A stretch of 64,000 nt of DNA, taken from contig NZ_JAVAMB010000001.1 in the NCBI RefSeq assembly GCF_030730925.1, positions 496,001 through 560,000 on the forward strand. The letters are read 5' to 3'. The stretch comes from Flavobacterium sp. DG2-3. Lineage in GTDB: Bacteria; Bacteroidota; Bacteroidia; Flavobacteriales; Flavobacteriaceae. This document shows, piece after piece, positions 19,155 through 27,930 of this stretch (its first letter is position 1; each line of letters starts with the position of its first letter). Under the pieces are notes generated by a model, which was given only the letters and a program-made list of their open reading frames with translations, made no database searches and was not told the origin of the DNA. A program made the translations under genes and the position numbers.

Positions 19155-19236
19155 AACGCAAAGGACGCTAAGGATTTTCGCAAAGTTTTTAAAGCGATTT
19201 TTTTAGCCGTTGCTTCGCAATAAGTTCGCAAAGCTT
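19155..19236 (-). repeat. Left inverted-repeat arm flanking the GxxExxY gene
   Basis: 82 bases whose reverse complement matches 19708-19792. The outer ends (CCTTTGCGTT side) and inner ends (AAGCTTTG side) are nearly identical, with 31 of 33 matches at the inner end and a diverged centre. The inner end reaches the stop codon of the gene at 19235. Confidence 0.85.
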
Positions 19237-19618
19237 AATCAATAAAGTTGTTTGCTACTCTTCTGATACCATTTTTTAAAAGACTTTCATTGAAATTTAC
19301 CAATAAGCCAAGTTTAAAATTTCCTAGTTTTAAGTAGGTTAATGTTTGTGCCAAATGGTTAACGGTAAGTGATTCCACACTTTTTATCTCAATTAGAAAT
19401 TTGCTTTCCACAAGCAAATCTATACGGTATCCGCAATCAAACTTAATTTCTTCAAAAATAAATGGCAAAGATCTTTCTTTTTCAACAAGAAGTCCTCGCT
19501 GCTTAATTTTATAAAACAAACATTCTTTGTAGACATTCTCTAATAATCCGGGCCCTAGTTTTTTGTGAATTTCAATTGCTAGTCCAATTACAATATTTGA
19601 TATTTCGTTTTCTGTCAT
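19235..19618 (-). CDS. GxxExxY protein, PD-(D/E)XK nuclease fold
   Basis: 127 residues. The diagnostic motif is G24-L-L-E27-N-V-Y30 in LGPGLLENVYKECL. A nuclease-type triad D67...E77-x-K79 appears in YRIDLLVESKFLIEIKS, as in the PD-(D/E)XK superfamily to which this family is assigned. The protein is complete, with a good ATG at 19618. No partner gene is nearby: trpS and the acyltransferase flank it. It is enclosed by two inverted repeats of 82-85 bp, which suggests it travels or is duplicated as a unit. The biological role of the family is not established. DNA-cleaving activity is an inference from the motif. Confidence 0.82.
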   Translation of the reverse strand: MTENEISNIVIGLAIEIHKKLGPGLLENVYKECLFYKIKQRGLLVEKERSLPFIFEEIKFDCGYRIDLLVESKFLIEIKSVESLTVNHLAQTLTYLKLGNFKLGLLVNFNESLLKNGIRRVANNFID

Positions 19619-19707
19619 AATTTAAAAAATCAAATTTATAAATATTTTCTTATAATTTACACATAATAATCAATATTAAAAATGTTTAAAGATTCAGCAT
19701 TTCCATA

Positions 19708-19792
19708 AAGCTTTGTGAACTTGTTGCGAAGCAACGGCTATAAGAAATATAACTTCTTTTCTTTGCGAAAAATCCTTTGCGTCCTTTGCGTT
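19708..19792 (+). repeat. Right inverted-repeat arm flanking the GxxExxY gene
   Basis: 85 bases from AAGCTTTGTG to CCTTTGCGTT, matching the reverse complement of 19155-19236. It contains the small palindrome TTGCGAAGCAA. No clear target-site duplication is visible outside the two arms. Confidence 0.85.
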
Positions 19793-19852
19793 AAAAAAAC
19801 ATCAATATAAAAGCCTATCAAAAAACTTACACGCCTCTCTCATTATAAAAAA

Positions 19853-19883
19853 TTTGCGGTTAGAAAAAACATTCCGACATTTG
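19853..19883 (+). promoter_or_regulatory. Likely trpS promoter
   Basis: TTTG (19853-19856), a 19-base spacer, then GACATTTG (19876-19883), one mismatch from TAnnTTTG. The ATG is 20 bases downstream of the element. Confidence 0.5.
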
Positions 19884-19903
19884 CATTTCAGAAAAAAACG
19901 AGA

Positions 19904-20878
19904 ATGGCAAAAATACTTACTGGTGTTCAAAGTACAGGAACACCGCATTTAGGAAATTTATTAGGAGCAATTATTCCGGCAATCGAATTATCAAATGATC
20001 CAGCAAATGAATCTTATTTGTTTATTGCCGATTTACATTCCATCACTCAAATTAAAGACGGAAAGACTTTAAGAGAAAACACATATAGCACAGCTGCTGC
20101 TTGGCTTGCGTGTGGTTTAAATCCTGAGAAAGTTACTTTTTACAGACAGTCTGATGTGGTGCAAACGACAGAATTGACTTGGTATTTGAGCTGTTTTTTT
20201 CCATTTCAAAGATTGACATTAGCACATTCTTTCAAAGATAAAGCAGATCGTTTAGACGATGTTAATGCTGGACTTTTTACTTATCCGATGCTGATGGCGG
20301 CCGATATTTTATTGTATGATGCTGAATTTGTTCCTGTTGGAAAAGACCAATTGCAGCATTTAGAAATTACCCGTGACGTTGCTGCTCGTTTCAACCATCA
20401 AATGGGCGAAACATTTGTTCTTCCTGAGGCAAAAATTCAAGAAAACATTATGCTGATTCCTGGAACAAACGGAGGAAAAATGAGTAAATCTGCTAACAAC
20501 ATCATCAATATTTTCTTGGATGATAAAACTTTGCGCAAGCAAGTTATGAGCATTGAAACGGATAGTACTCCTCTTGAAGATCCAAAAAATCCGGATACTT
20601 GTAATGCGTTTGCTATTTATTCTTTGTTAGGAACAGAAGAGCAAATTGCACAAATGAGAGCTAATTATTTAGGCGGAAATTATGGTTATGGTCACGCGAA
20701 ACAAGCTTTGTTCGAATTGATTACAGAAAAATTCAAAGCAGAAAGAGAAAAATACAATTACTACATCAACAACCTTGAAGAAGTGGACGCTTTATTGAAA
20801 AAAGGCGCTTCTAAAGCTTCTGTTATTGCTGATGGAGTTTTAGCAAAAGTTAGAGAAGTTCTTGGATTTCAGAAATAA
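19904..20878 (+). CDS. trpS: Tryptophan--tRNA ligase
   Basis: 324 residues, standard length for class I TrpRS. The HIGH-type motif is TPHLGN at 13-18 and the KMSKS loop lies in GGKMSKSANN at about 189-198. ADLHSITQ and AADILLYDAEFVPVGKDQLQ are further family blocks. It charges tRNA-Trp in the cytosol. A terminator follows at 20906. Confidence 0.95.
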   Translation: MAKILTGVQSTGTPHLGNLLGAIIPAIELSNDPANESYLFIADLHSITQIKDGKTLRENTYSTAAAWLACGLNPEKVTFYRQSDVVQTTELTWYLSCFFPFQRLTLAHSFKDKADRLDDVNAGLFTYPMLMAADILLYDAEFVPVGKDQLQHLEITRDVAARFNHQMGETFVLPEAKIQENIMLIPGTNGGKMSKSANNIINIFLDDKTLRKQVMSIETDSTPLEDPKNPDTCNAFAIYSLLGTEEQIAQMRANYLGGNYGYGHAKQALFELITEKFKAEREKYNYYINNLEEVDALLKKGASKASVIADGVLAKVREVLGFQK

Positions 20879-20905
20879 AAAAGTTCTAGACAAATCGACA
20901 TATTT

Positions 20906-20940
20906 AAAAACGCTGATCAAAATTGATTAGCGTTTTTTTT
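20906..20940 (+). terminator. Terminator after trpS
   Basis: AAAAACGCTGATCAA pairs with TTGATTAGCGTTTTT (one G-T wobble), followed by further T residues. Confidence 0.85.
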
Positions 20941-21010
20941 GATTTATAATTATTCTATTCCTAATTAAATTTTGTAACTTCAAGTATATTAATCATTTAA
21001 AAACAAAAAG

Positions 21011-21133
21011 ATGAATAAGTACATTGAAGATTATAACGTACCACCGTATTTGTTTCAAGTTCTGAATATCATTTTCGGTTTATTGGCAATTTATATTTTA
21101 TACCGATTGTACAAGCATTTTAGAAATAAATAA
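21011..21133 (+). CDS. 40-residue single-pass membrane peptide
   Basis: ATG at 21011 after an A-rich leader (AAAAACAAAAAG), stop at 21131-21133. It begins MNKYIEDYNVPPYLFQVLN, followed by one hydrophobic helix (about 15-33) and a basic tail (RLYKHFRNK). It lies after the trpS terminator and converges on dprA. The topology and codon use look like a real small membrane protein, but I recognise no family. Confidence 0.55.
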   Translation: MNKYIEDYNVPPYLFQVLNIIFGLLAIYILYRLYKHFRNK

Positions 21134-21149
21134 AATAGGATTTTCTGCG

Positions 21150-22250
21150 TTAAATTGATTCAAAAAGTTTTCCAGGAAGTGGTCTTATAATGCCTTTTAG
21201 TTCCATTCCGATCAGAATTCCAGAGAGTTTATAAATTGGAATGTCGCATTCGATTGCAATAATGTCCAATAACTCTTTTCCTTTCTTCTGAAGGAAATCA
21301 TATACTTTTTGTTCTTCGGGTTCCAATTCTACAAAAAGCTGTTTTTGAATGTTTTTTGGTTTTTCTTTTATATCCCAGTTTAGCATATAAATCAAATCGG
21401 CAGCGCTTGTCAATAGATTTGCTTTCTGCGTTTTTATCAAATTATTACAGCCTTGACTGTACTTATCGGTCACTCTTCCCGGCACTGCAAATACGTCTCG
21501 ATTATAATCGTTGGCCATATTTGCCGTTATTAAAGAACCGCCTTTGTCGGCAGATTCAATGACAATTGTTGCCTCGGTCATTCCGGCGACTATTCGATTT
21601 CGACGAACAAATTTCTCTTTATCCGGATTCGAATCGCTCCAGAATTCTGTTATAAAACCGCCGTTTTCTTCCATTTTGGCCATGTACTTTTTATGCGTGC
21701 GCGGATAAATCTGATTCAACCCATGAGCTAGAACTCCAACGGTCTGCAGGTTATAATCCATCGCGGCCTGATGCGCCACAATATCAACACCGTAGGCAAA
21801 TCCGCTGACAATAACTGGATCCAACGGAGCTAAATCTTCTATCAGTTTTCTACAGAAATCGGTACCGTAAGAAGTAATCTGTCTAGTGCCTACAATACTA
21901 ATTAATTTTTTGTTTTTAAAATCCAGATTCCCAGCCGTAAAAATCAGAATTGGCGCATCAAAACAATGTTTAAGCCGCTCAGGATAACTTTCGTCCTGAA
22001 AAAAAGAAACGTCAATAGTATTGTTTTTAATGAAAGAAAGTTCACGATCTGCCTTTTCAAAAATGGTCTTGTCTTTTAGATTCTTCAACAAAGCAGCTCC
22101 AATTCCGTCAACTGCAGCCAACTGAGCACTTTTTGCTTTAAAAATCTCTGAAGCCGACCCAAAAGTATGAAGCAGTTTTTTTCCTAAAATATCTCCCACT
22201 CCATCAACTTTCAATAAGGCTAATAAATTAAATAATTCCTGATCGGTCAT
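21150..22250 (-). CDS. dprA: DNA-processing protein DprA
   Basis: 366 residues. The N-terminal helix-hairpin-helix part (LLKVDGVGDILGKKLL, VDGIGAALLKNL) is followed by the Rossmann-like DprA core with IVGTRQITSYG at about 119-129, SGFAYGVDIVAH at 149-160 and VGVLAHGLNQIYP. The C-terminal 60 residues form the winged-helix domain (LLDIIAIECDIPIYKLSGIL). It binds incoming single-stranded DNA and loads RecA during natural transformation, and is also conserved in species not known to be competent. The gene is single. Confidence 0.93.
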   Translation of the reverse strand: MTDQELFNLLALLKVDGVGDILGKKLLHTFGSASEIFKAKSAQLAAVDGIGAALLKNLKDKTIFEKADRELSFIKNNTIDVSFFQDESYPERLKHCFDAPILIFTAGNLDFKNKKLISIVGTRQITSYGTDFCRKLIEDLAPLDPVIVSGFAYGVDIVAHQAAMDYNLQTVGVLAHGLNQIYPRTHKKYMAKMEENGGFITEFWSDSNPDKEKFVRRNRIVAGMTEATIVIESADKGGSLITANMANDYNRDVFAVPGRVTDKYSQGCNNLIKTQKANLLTSAADLIYMLNWDIKEKPKNIQKQLFVELEPEEQKVYDFLQKKGKELLDIIAIECDIPIYKLSGILIGMELKGIIRPLPGKLFESI

Positions 22251-22453
22251 TTCTTTAAAACATTATGTAAAATAGAAAAAATAATTTCACTCATTTGAAG
22301 TGGCAAATATCATTAAAACAAAGTAATTTCTTAATAAATTTAAGATTTAATTTTTCCGATTTCGTCAGACCTTCAATAAAAATGAACTTAAATAATTGAA
22401 AACGAATTGTCTAAAAATAAATCTCAATTGTTAATAAAAATTGTGAATAAAAT

Positions 22454-22483
22454 TTTGATAACTATAAGCGTTGCATAACTTTG
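22454..22483 (+). promoter_or_regulatory. Promoter of the HU-SPOR gene, nearly leaderless
   Basis: TTTG (22454-22457), an 18-base spacer, TAACTTTG (22476-22483). The ATG at 22489 is only 5 bases further, so the 5' leader is absent or a few bases long. The element also shows that a TTG start at 22471 cannot be used. Confidence 0.7.
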
Positions 22484-22488
22484 TTGAT

Positions 22489-23460
22489 ATGAAAATCGAA
22501 GTATATATCTCACAGTTATTGTATCGTTATCAGTGTGTAACGGTTCCAGGATTTGGTGCATTTTTAACAGAAACGCATTCGGCTCAGCTGAATGAAAGCA
22601 CTAATTCGTTTTTTCCTCCAAAAAAGACTATTTCTTTCAACAGCCGAATCAAAAATAATGATGGACTGTTGGCAAATCATATTGCACAAGCCGAAAAAAC
22701 ATCTTACGGTTTTGCAGTAAGTGCTATTGCGTTTGAAATTTTAAACTGGAAAAAAACACTGGAAGAAGAAGGTGTGATTCTTCTAAAAAATATTGGCGAA
22801 CTGCGTTTAAACTCTGAAAGCAATATTGTTTTCAAACCAAACGATCATACCAATTACTTGGCAACTTCTTTTGGGTTAAGCCCTTTTGTTTCTCCTATGG
22901 TGAAAAAAGAGGTTTTCGAGAAAAAAATCGAAAGGATCGCGGCCAAAGAAAAAGATGCTGTTTTATTGGATGAACATGATGAAGAAACCAAATCTTCAAA
23001 TCCATTTTTGCGCTATGCTGCCATTCTTGTTTTAGGACTTGGAATTACAGGAAGCATCGGATATCCTTTATATCAAAATCAAATTGACAATCAGACACTT
23101 GTTGTAGAACAGGCAGTTCAGAAAAAAGTACAGAACAAAATTCAAGAAGCTACTTTTTTTATCAAAAGTCCGCTTCCTGCTGTAACTCTTTCTGTTGATT
23201 CTGCAGCAGTCGAAACTGTTGAACCAACAATGCCTTATCATATTATGGCGGGCGCTTTTAGAAGTGAGCAAAATGCAAGAAAGGCTTATAACCAACTGAT
23301 AAAAGATGGTTTCAAAGCTAGAATGCTAAAAGAAAACAAACACGGATTGTTTCCTGTTTTGTACGGAAGTTATGCCACAATGAAAGAAGCGGAACAAGCA
23401 CAAAAAGAAATACAAAAAGGCGAAAATCCTCAAGCTTGGATTCTGGTCGAAAACCTATAA
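22489..23460 (+). CDS. HU-domain membrane protein with C-terminal SPOR domain
   Basis: 323 residues from the ATG at 22489. Residues 1-90 (YISQLLYRYQCVTVPGFGAF) are the HU/CCDC81-like domain typical of Bacteroidota, followed by a second helical domain to about 140. A single membrane helix lies at about 175-195 (YAAILVLGLGITGSIGYPLY). The SPOR domain is at about 245-321 (YHIMAGAFRSEQNARKAYNQ, FPVLYGSYATMKEAEQAQ). SPOR domains bind denuded glycan strands at the division septum. The HU part may bind DNA or protein on the cytoplasmic side, so the architecture could link the two. It is monocistronic with a terminator at 23466. Confidence 0.85.
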   Translation: MKIEVYISQLLYRYQCVTVPGFGAFLTETHSAQLNESTNSFFPPKKTISFNSRIKNNDGLLANHIAQAEKTSYGFAVSAIAFEILNWKKTLEEEGVILLKNIGELRLNSESNIVFKPNDHTNYLATSFGLSPFVSPMVKKEVFEKKIERIAAKEKDAVLLDEHDEETKSSNPFLRYAAILVLGLGITGSIGYPLYQNQIDNQTLVVEQAVQKKVQNKIQEATFFIKSPLPAVTLSVDSAAVETVEPTMPYHIMAGAFRSEQNARKAYNQLIKDGFKARMLKENKHGLFPVLYGSYATMKEAEQAQKEIQKGENPQAWILVENL

Positions 23461-23465
23461 ATCTC

Positions 23466-23499
23466 AAAAAGTCCCGTTCTTCTGAACGGGATTTTTTTT
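23466..23499 (+). terminator. Terminator after the HU-SPOR gene
   Basis: AAAAAGTCCCGTTC, loop TTCT, GAACGGGATTTTTTTT. Confidence 0.88.
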
Positions 23500-23580
23500 G
23501 GCTTATTCTATTCATAAAATGACTTTCTGTTCTCTTTTGTGCAAAATTCCACTTCTACTTTTGCTCAAAAAATTTAAATC

Positions 23581-24024
23581 ATGAAGTACATTTTAAAACT
23601 TGCTTTAGTTATAGCAATTGCTCTAAATTCTAATACTTTCTTTGCTCAACAAAATACTACTGAACAAGAGCAGCAATATGCGATCAAAAAAACAACCGAC
23701 GAGTCAAAAAGAACGATCAATGATCGCAACAGAAAACTTGGAGACGAACAGAATAAACTCAAAAAAGAGCAGAAAAAATTAGACAAACAGCAGAAGGAAC
23801 TTCAAAACTCCCAAAAAGATCTTCAGAATACCAATAAAAAAATTGAGAAGTTAGAAGCAGACAATCAAAAACTTAGAAATAAAATAAATACGACTTCGGT
23901 TTCTGATGAAGCTTTGCAAAAACAAGAAGTAAAAATAAAACAGCAGGAATTAGAAATTCAAAAATTAAAATTGAAGAAAATTCAACAGCAAAAGAAGTTA
24001 GAAGAACTTAATGCTTCGGTATAA
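23581..24024 (+). CDS. Exported coiled-coil protein, unknown family
   Basis: 147 residues. A signal peptide (MKYILKLALVIAIALNSNTF then FAQ, cleavage near 22) precedes an almost uninterrupted charged helix rich in Lys, Gln and Glu (KLKKEQKKLDKQQKELQNSQ), predicted to be a coiled coil in the periplasm. There are no Cys residues and no other domain. It is bounded by terminators on both sides and so is a single-gene unit. Confidence 0.72.
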   Translation: MKYILKLALVIAIALNSNTFFAQQNTTEQEQQYAIKKTTDESKRTINDRNRKLGDEQNKLKKEQKKLDKQQKELQNSQKDLQNTNKKIEKLEADNQKLRNKINTTSVSDEALQKQEVKIKQQELEIQKLKLKKIQQQKKLEELNASV

Positions 24025-24032
24025 TTCAAAAC

Positions 24033-24065
24033 AAAAAGCCAGATTCTTTTGAATCTGGCTTTTTG
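24033..24065. terminator. Bidirectional terminator
   Basis: AAAAAGCCAGATTC, loop TTTT, GAATCTGGCTTTTT. It closes the coiled-coil gene and the convergent gene ending at 24067. Confidence 0.88.
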
Positions 24066-24066
24066 T

Positions 24067-24828
24067 TTATCGTGAAACAATTTTTGCATTCTGTTCCAAA
24101 ATTGTTTTATCATTTTGCGTTATAATCAATTGAGCTGGAGGCGAGTTATCTTCTCCCAAAACAATAAAATGACATTCATAAACATAGTTGCCTTTTTTAA
24201 ATTCGTAATGATGATTTCCTCCTGTTCCGTCTGCGAAGAAAACTCCATTTTCAATTATTAAATCTGGAGTATCGGTCATTTTCTTTTTGATTGACCATGA
24301 AGCGTAACGATAATTATCATTTCCCAAATCATCAATTCTAATTCTGAACTTTGAGGTTTCGAGAATAGCAATAGGTTTTTTGAAATTTGAAATCGAAGAA
24401 TTGACATTTTTTTTCTGTGCTGCAATTAAGGAATTCTTCTGTTTCTTCTCGGCATCTGACTGGTAATTGATACTGATAATTTTTCCGTTTGTATCAATCC
24501 AAAGATCGCCTTGATATAACATAATTCCGCGCCATCCCACTTCTGACCAGTCTTTTGCCGGATTAGATTTGACGATTTTGTCAATCAAAGTCTTATCAAA
24601 AATTTCGTTATATCTTTTTAAAAATTCCGTCTTATTCCTAATCGACGGAATTGGATTTTCGCGATTTAGCGGAAAAGTGATTCGTGCCGCAACCGCATTT
24701 TTATTATTATTTTTTACTTCAGAAATAAACGTTGAAATAAACTTTTGATATTCTGGTTTCAGTTCCTGACTTTGTACAAACTGCGAACAGACCATCAGAA
24801 AAAAGAAAAAAAGTGCTTTACATTTCAT
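24067..24828 (-). CDS. Secreted hypothetical protein
   Basis: 253 residues from the ATG at 24828. This start is chosen over one nine codons upstream because it begins the signal peptide (MKCKALFFFFLMVCSQFVQS). The mature protein has two parts: a helical N-terminal half (YQKFISTFISEVKNNNKNAV, ...EVGWRGIMLYQGDLWID) reminiscent of small NTF2-like periplasmic domains, and a beta-rich C-terminal half (YRYASWSIKKKM, HHYEFKKGNYVYECHFIVLG). No family is recognised with confidence. It is monocistronic. Confidence 0.65.
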   Translation of the reverse strand: MKCKALFFFFLMVCSQFVQSQELKPEYQKFISTFISEVKNNNKNAVAARITFPLNRENPIPSIRNKTEFLKRYNEIFDKTLIDKIVKSNPAKDWSEVGWRGIMLYQGDLWIDTNGKIISINYQSDAEKKQKNSLIAAQKKNVNSSISNFKKPIAILETSKFRIRIDDLGNDNYRYASWSIKKKMTDTPDLIIENGVFFADGTGGNHHYEFKKGNYVYECHFIVLGEDNSPPAQLIITQNDKTILEQNAKIVSR

Positions 24829-24926
24829 AGCTAAATTTTTAAGAATCAAAATCATACATCAAATTTAATAAAAATGCAATCACAAAATTTTACAAAATTA
24901 TGGTTCGAATTATCACATTTCCGCTT

Positions 24927-24940
24927 GTTTCACGTAGGAC
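24927..24940. promoter_or_regulatory. Degenerate parS-like site
   Basis: GTTTCACGTAGGAC differs at two of 14 positions from the parS-like sites clustered at 29-32 kb. It lies in the gap just past the helicase gene. It could be a weak ParB site or a chance match. Confidence 0.35.
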
Positions 24941-24963
24941 TGAGAAAGACCGTTCTCAAAAAA

Positions 24964-27243
24964 TTAATTAATACTTGCCTTGAACATTTTTAGTTCATCC
25001 CAAGTAAATTCATCTCCATGTTTTTCTTTCAACGGACTCAAAGATTCTTCTTGATAAAATTCAAAAGCCTCGCGAAGGGCCAAAATTTTATCGTAAGGCA
25101 AAACATCGTTAATATCCACTTTTTTTACCTGAATCAATTTTATCAAATGCGTTTCTATAGTCTGAACAGTTAGTTTGCGCATTCTTGCAATATCTTCAAT
25201 CGAATGTTTCTCAAGCCACAGATCATGTGTTTCTTCAACTGTCGTTTTTTTAGCCGTTTTAAGCTCGCTTTTTTCCGCTTTAGCTGATTTGTATCGCACA
25301 ACAGGCTCTTCTGCTCTAAAAATGTCTGTATTTGTCGTCTGAAGCTCTCCGCGAATTCTTTCCGCTTTGTTGATTTTGTAATTTTTAATATTTGGCGACG
25401 ACAGCTTTTCTTTGCTGATCGCTTCGCCAGCAACCACAACTTCGATCAATAATTTCGCTTTCATCAATCGTAAAACTGCTTTTGTTTGCAGATCTTCCAG
25501 AAAATTCAATTCTTCGTAAAACTCTTTTACTTTTTTAAATTTTTGAATTTCAGCCATTTTATAAATTAAATCATCCACCAATTTGTCCATTGGCTTGAAG
25601 AAATAATCGTAGGCCGCTTCTACCCTTTCTTTCACAAAAAGTAGATCGACCGTTTCTTTGCTGAAGATTTTGTTGAGCTGAATGATGAATTTCTGTGAAG
25701 GTTCGGCAAGCTGCTCAATCGTGTCCAAACGTTTGTGCGCCCAAACTGCGTGTTTTGTTTTTTCGGAACCAGCCGCATTTTCGTTGTAACTAAAACGATG
25801 ATTGCGCCATTCTTGTGCTAAATCGTTCCAATTAAAACTGTTTATCAAATAGTTATGAATAAAATTCTTGGTTTCGAAGTGAAGCGAATTTTTTAAAGTT
25901 TCTTCGGTTGCTCGGTTCAAAGCGTAATCCATCACATCTTGATCGTTGGAAATGCCATTCATTTGCATCGGAGAAAGCAAAATAAGCCCGTTTAACGAAC
26001 GCAAACGTGAAAGTGCTACATAGGCCTGCCCGGGCAGAAAAACTTGAGATACGTCGAGCGCTGCTTTGTCAAAAGTTAAACCTTGGCTTTTGTGCACTGT
26101 AATCGCCCAAGCCAACTTGATCGGATAATGGGCAAAAGTTCCCAAAACTTCTTCTTCGATATCTTTGGTTTGTTCGTTGACTTTGTAGCGAATATTTTTC
26201 CATTCGTACTTTTCGACTTCGAGCGTCATGTTCTCTTCTGGAAAATGAACAAAGATTTCTTCGTCAGACAAAGATTTGATTACGCCCATTTTTCCGTTGA
26301 AATATCTTTTTTCAAAAGACAAATCATTTTTAACAAACATAATCTGCGCGCCGACTTTCAATTTCAGTTCTTCTTCAACAGGAAAGATCTTTTCTGGAAA
26401 ATCTCCAACCACAAATGGTGTATAAACGTATTCTTTACCATCTAAATCATTGATTGACTGTGAGTTGATAGAATCTGCTTTGGCATTGTGTGTTGTCAGC
26501 GTGATATAGCCTTTGTTCTCTTTGAAGTCAAAATCTGGCTTAACATACTGATTTAGAACAGCTATGTCTTCTGGAGTAATTTGATTATTTCGAAGATTGT
26601 TCAAAACCGAAATAAACGTATCATCGGTCTGGCGATAGATTTTTGACAATTCGATATAAATCGGCGGATAGGTTTGCAGGACATGAGAATGGAAAAAGAA
26701 TTTTCCTCGGTAATAGTTTTTCAGTGTTCGCCATTCTTCATCTCGAATTACTGGCGGAAGCTGTAACAAATCTCCAATAAACAAAACCTGAACTCCACCA
26801 AAAGGCTGTGTATTTCTACGAACCGTCTGCATCATAAAATCGACAGCATCTAGCAAATCGGCGCGCATCATACTCACTTCATCAATAACCAGAAGCTCCA
26901 TGTTTTTGATTACATTTCGCTTGACGTTATTCATTTTGAAATGACGGCGCAGTGTCTCTTTGTTTTCAAACTTTACCGTTTCTGTAAATTGCGCGCTCGC
27001 ATCGTACGACGGAATAAACGCAGAAAACGGAAGCTGGAACATGGAATGAATCGTTACTCCGCCCGCATTCAAAGCCGCGATACCAGTTGGCGCAACAACT
27101 ACAGTATTCTTGTGGGTCGTCGCAATAATTTCGCGCAAAAGCGTAGTTTTTCCTGTTCCTGCTTTTCCGGTTAGAAAAATAGATTTTTGAGTCTGATTGA
27201 TGAATTGTAAAGTGTAAGCTGCCGCTTCTGAAACGTTCTGCAT
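24964..27243 (-). CDS. Pif1-type helicase with C-terminal helix-turn-helix domain
   Basis: 759 residues. Walker A is GKAGTGKTT at 26-34, Walker B is LLVIDEVSMM near 118, and PFGGVQVLFIGDLLQLPPV plus the later WAITVHKSQGLTFDKA are superfamily 1B (Pif1/RecD-like) motifs. Residues about 690-750 (HDLWLEKHSIEDIARMRKLT and following) form an HTH domain of the kind found at the C-terminus of some RecQ proteins. It probably unwinds DNA 5'-3' during repair or at replication obstacles. It is single, with a good start at 27243. The family is clear; the cellular role is inferred. Confidence 0.88.
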   Translation of the reverse strand: MQNVSEAAAYTLQFINQTQKSIFLTGKAGTGKTTLLREIIATTHKNTVVVAPTGIAALNAGGVTIHSMFQLPFSAFIPSYDASAQFTETVKFENKETLRRHFKMNNVKRNVIKNMELLVIDEVSMMRADLLDAVDFMMQTVRRNTQPFGGVQVLFIGDLLQLPPVIRDEEWRTLKNYYRGKFFFHSHVLQTYPPIYIELSKIYRQTDDTFISVLNNLRNNQITPEDIAVLNQYVKPDFDFKENKGYITLTTHNAKADSINSQSINDLDGKEYVYTPFVVGDFPEKIFPVEEELKLKVGAQIMFVKNDLSFEKRYFNGKMGVIKSLSDEEIFVHFPEENMTLEVEKYEWKNIRYKVNEQTKDIEEEVLGTFAHYPIKLAWAITVHKSQGLTFDKAALDVSQVFLPGQAYVALSRLRSLNGLILLSPMQMNGISNDQDVMDYALNRATEETLKNSLHFETKNFIHNYLINSFNWNDLAQEWRNHRFSYNENAAGSEKTKHAVWAHKRLDTIEQLAEPSQKFIIQLNKIFSKETVDLLFVKERVEAAYDYFFKPMDKLVDDLIYKMAEIQKFKKVKEFYEELNFLEDLQTKAVLRLMKAKLLIEVVVAGEAISKEKLSSPNIKNYKINKAERIRGELQTTNTDIFRAEEPVVRYKSAKAEKSELKTAKKTTVEETHDLWLEKHSIEDIARMRKLTVQTIETHLIKLIQVKKVDINDVLPYDKILALREAFEFYQEESLSPLKEKHGDEFTWDELKMFKASIN

Positions 27244-27289
27244 TTTGCCTGTATTGAAAAATAAAATTACCGCATTTCTATAAAAAGAA

Positions 27290-27320
27290 AAAACCTAAAT
27301 CTTTAGTGGATTTAGGTTTT
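27290..27320 (-). terminator. Terminator after the OmpH/Skp gene
   Basis: AAAACCTAAATC (27290-27301) pairs with GATTTAGGTTTT (27309-27320). A TTTTTTCTTTTT run follows on the minus strand. Confidence 0.82.
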
Positions 27321-27345
27321 CAGTAATTTAGTTAGTTTGGTAGTG

Positions 27346-27930
27346 TTATTTTTTAGCTTCGCCTTCTTTTGTTTCAGCTGCTGGTTTAGCATCTGCTTTT
27401 GGTGACGCTTTGTATTTATCGTTTAATTCTTTGATGATTTCTTTTGTGATATCATATTTGTCTTCAGCATACAAAACTGTTGCAGCATCTCCTGTTCCGT
27501 AGATGTAAGAGTAACCGTTTTTCTTTCCGTACTCTTTGATGAATTTTTTAACTCCACTAACAAGAGAATCCATTTCTACACCACTTTCTTGTTGTAATTG
27601 TTGTGCTAATGCTTGTTGTGCATAACCTAATTGCTGCTCTCTTTTTTGCAACTCAGCACCTCTTTGCTGTGCCCAAGCTTGACCGTTTGCTTGTGCCTGG
27701 CTTTGAAAATTAGCAGCGTCTTGTTTAAAACGTGAAATCTCAGCTTGTAATTGTCTACCTTTTTCTTCCGCTTGAGCTTTGTACTTTGCCTCTAAATCTT
27801 TTGCCTCAGTGTATTCTTTCATCAAAACCGAAGTATCCACGTAAGCTGTTTTTACTTCCTTTACCTCTGCTGTTTTGTTACAAGAAACTGCGAAAACTGA
27901 AAGTGCGATAATAACTAATGCTTTTTTCAT
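27346..27930 (-). CDS. OmpH/Skp-family lipoprotein
   Basis: 194 residues. The signal ends in a lipobox FAVSC with Cys17, so it should be a lipoprotein. Residues about 28-165 match the OmpH/Skp chaperone family: TAYVDTSVLMKEYTEAK, a long coiled coil (LEAKYKAQAEEKGRQLQAEI), then YSYIYGTGDAATVLYAEDKY. The tail is Ala/Lys/Glu-rich. Skp proteins hold unfolded outer-membrane proteins in the periplasm. Lipidation is unlike the soluble E. coli Skp but common in Bacteroidota. A TATTTTTG element on the minus strand at 27964-27971 probably belongs to its promoter. Confidence 0.85.
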   Translation of the reverse strand: MKKALVIIALSVFAVSCNKTAEVKEVKTAYVDTSVLMKEYTEAKDLEAKYKAQAEEKGRQLQAEISRFKQDAANFQSQAQANGQAWAQQRGAELQKREQQLGYAQQALAQQLQQESGVEMDSLVSGVKKFIKEYGKKNGYSYIYGTGDAATVLYAEDKYDITKEIIKELNDKYKASPKADAKPAAETKEGEAKK

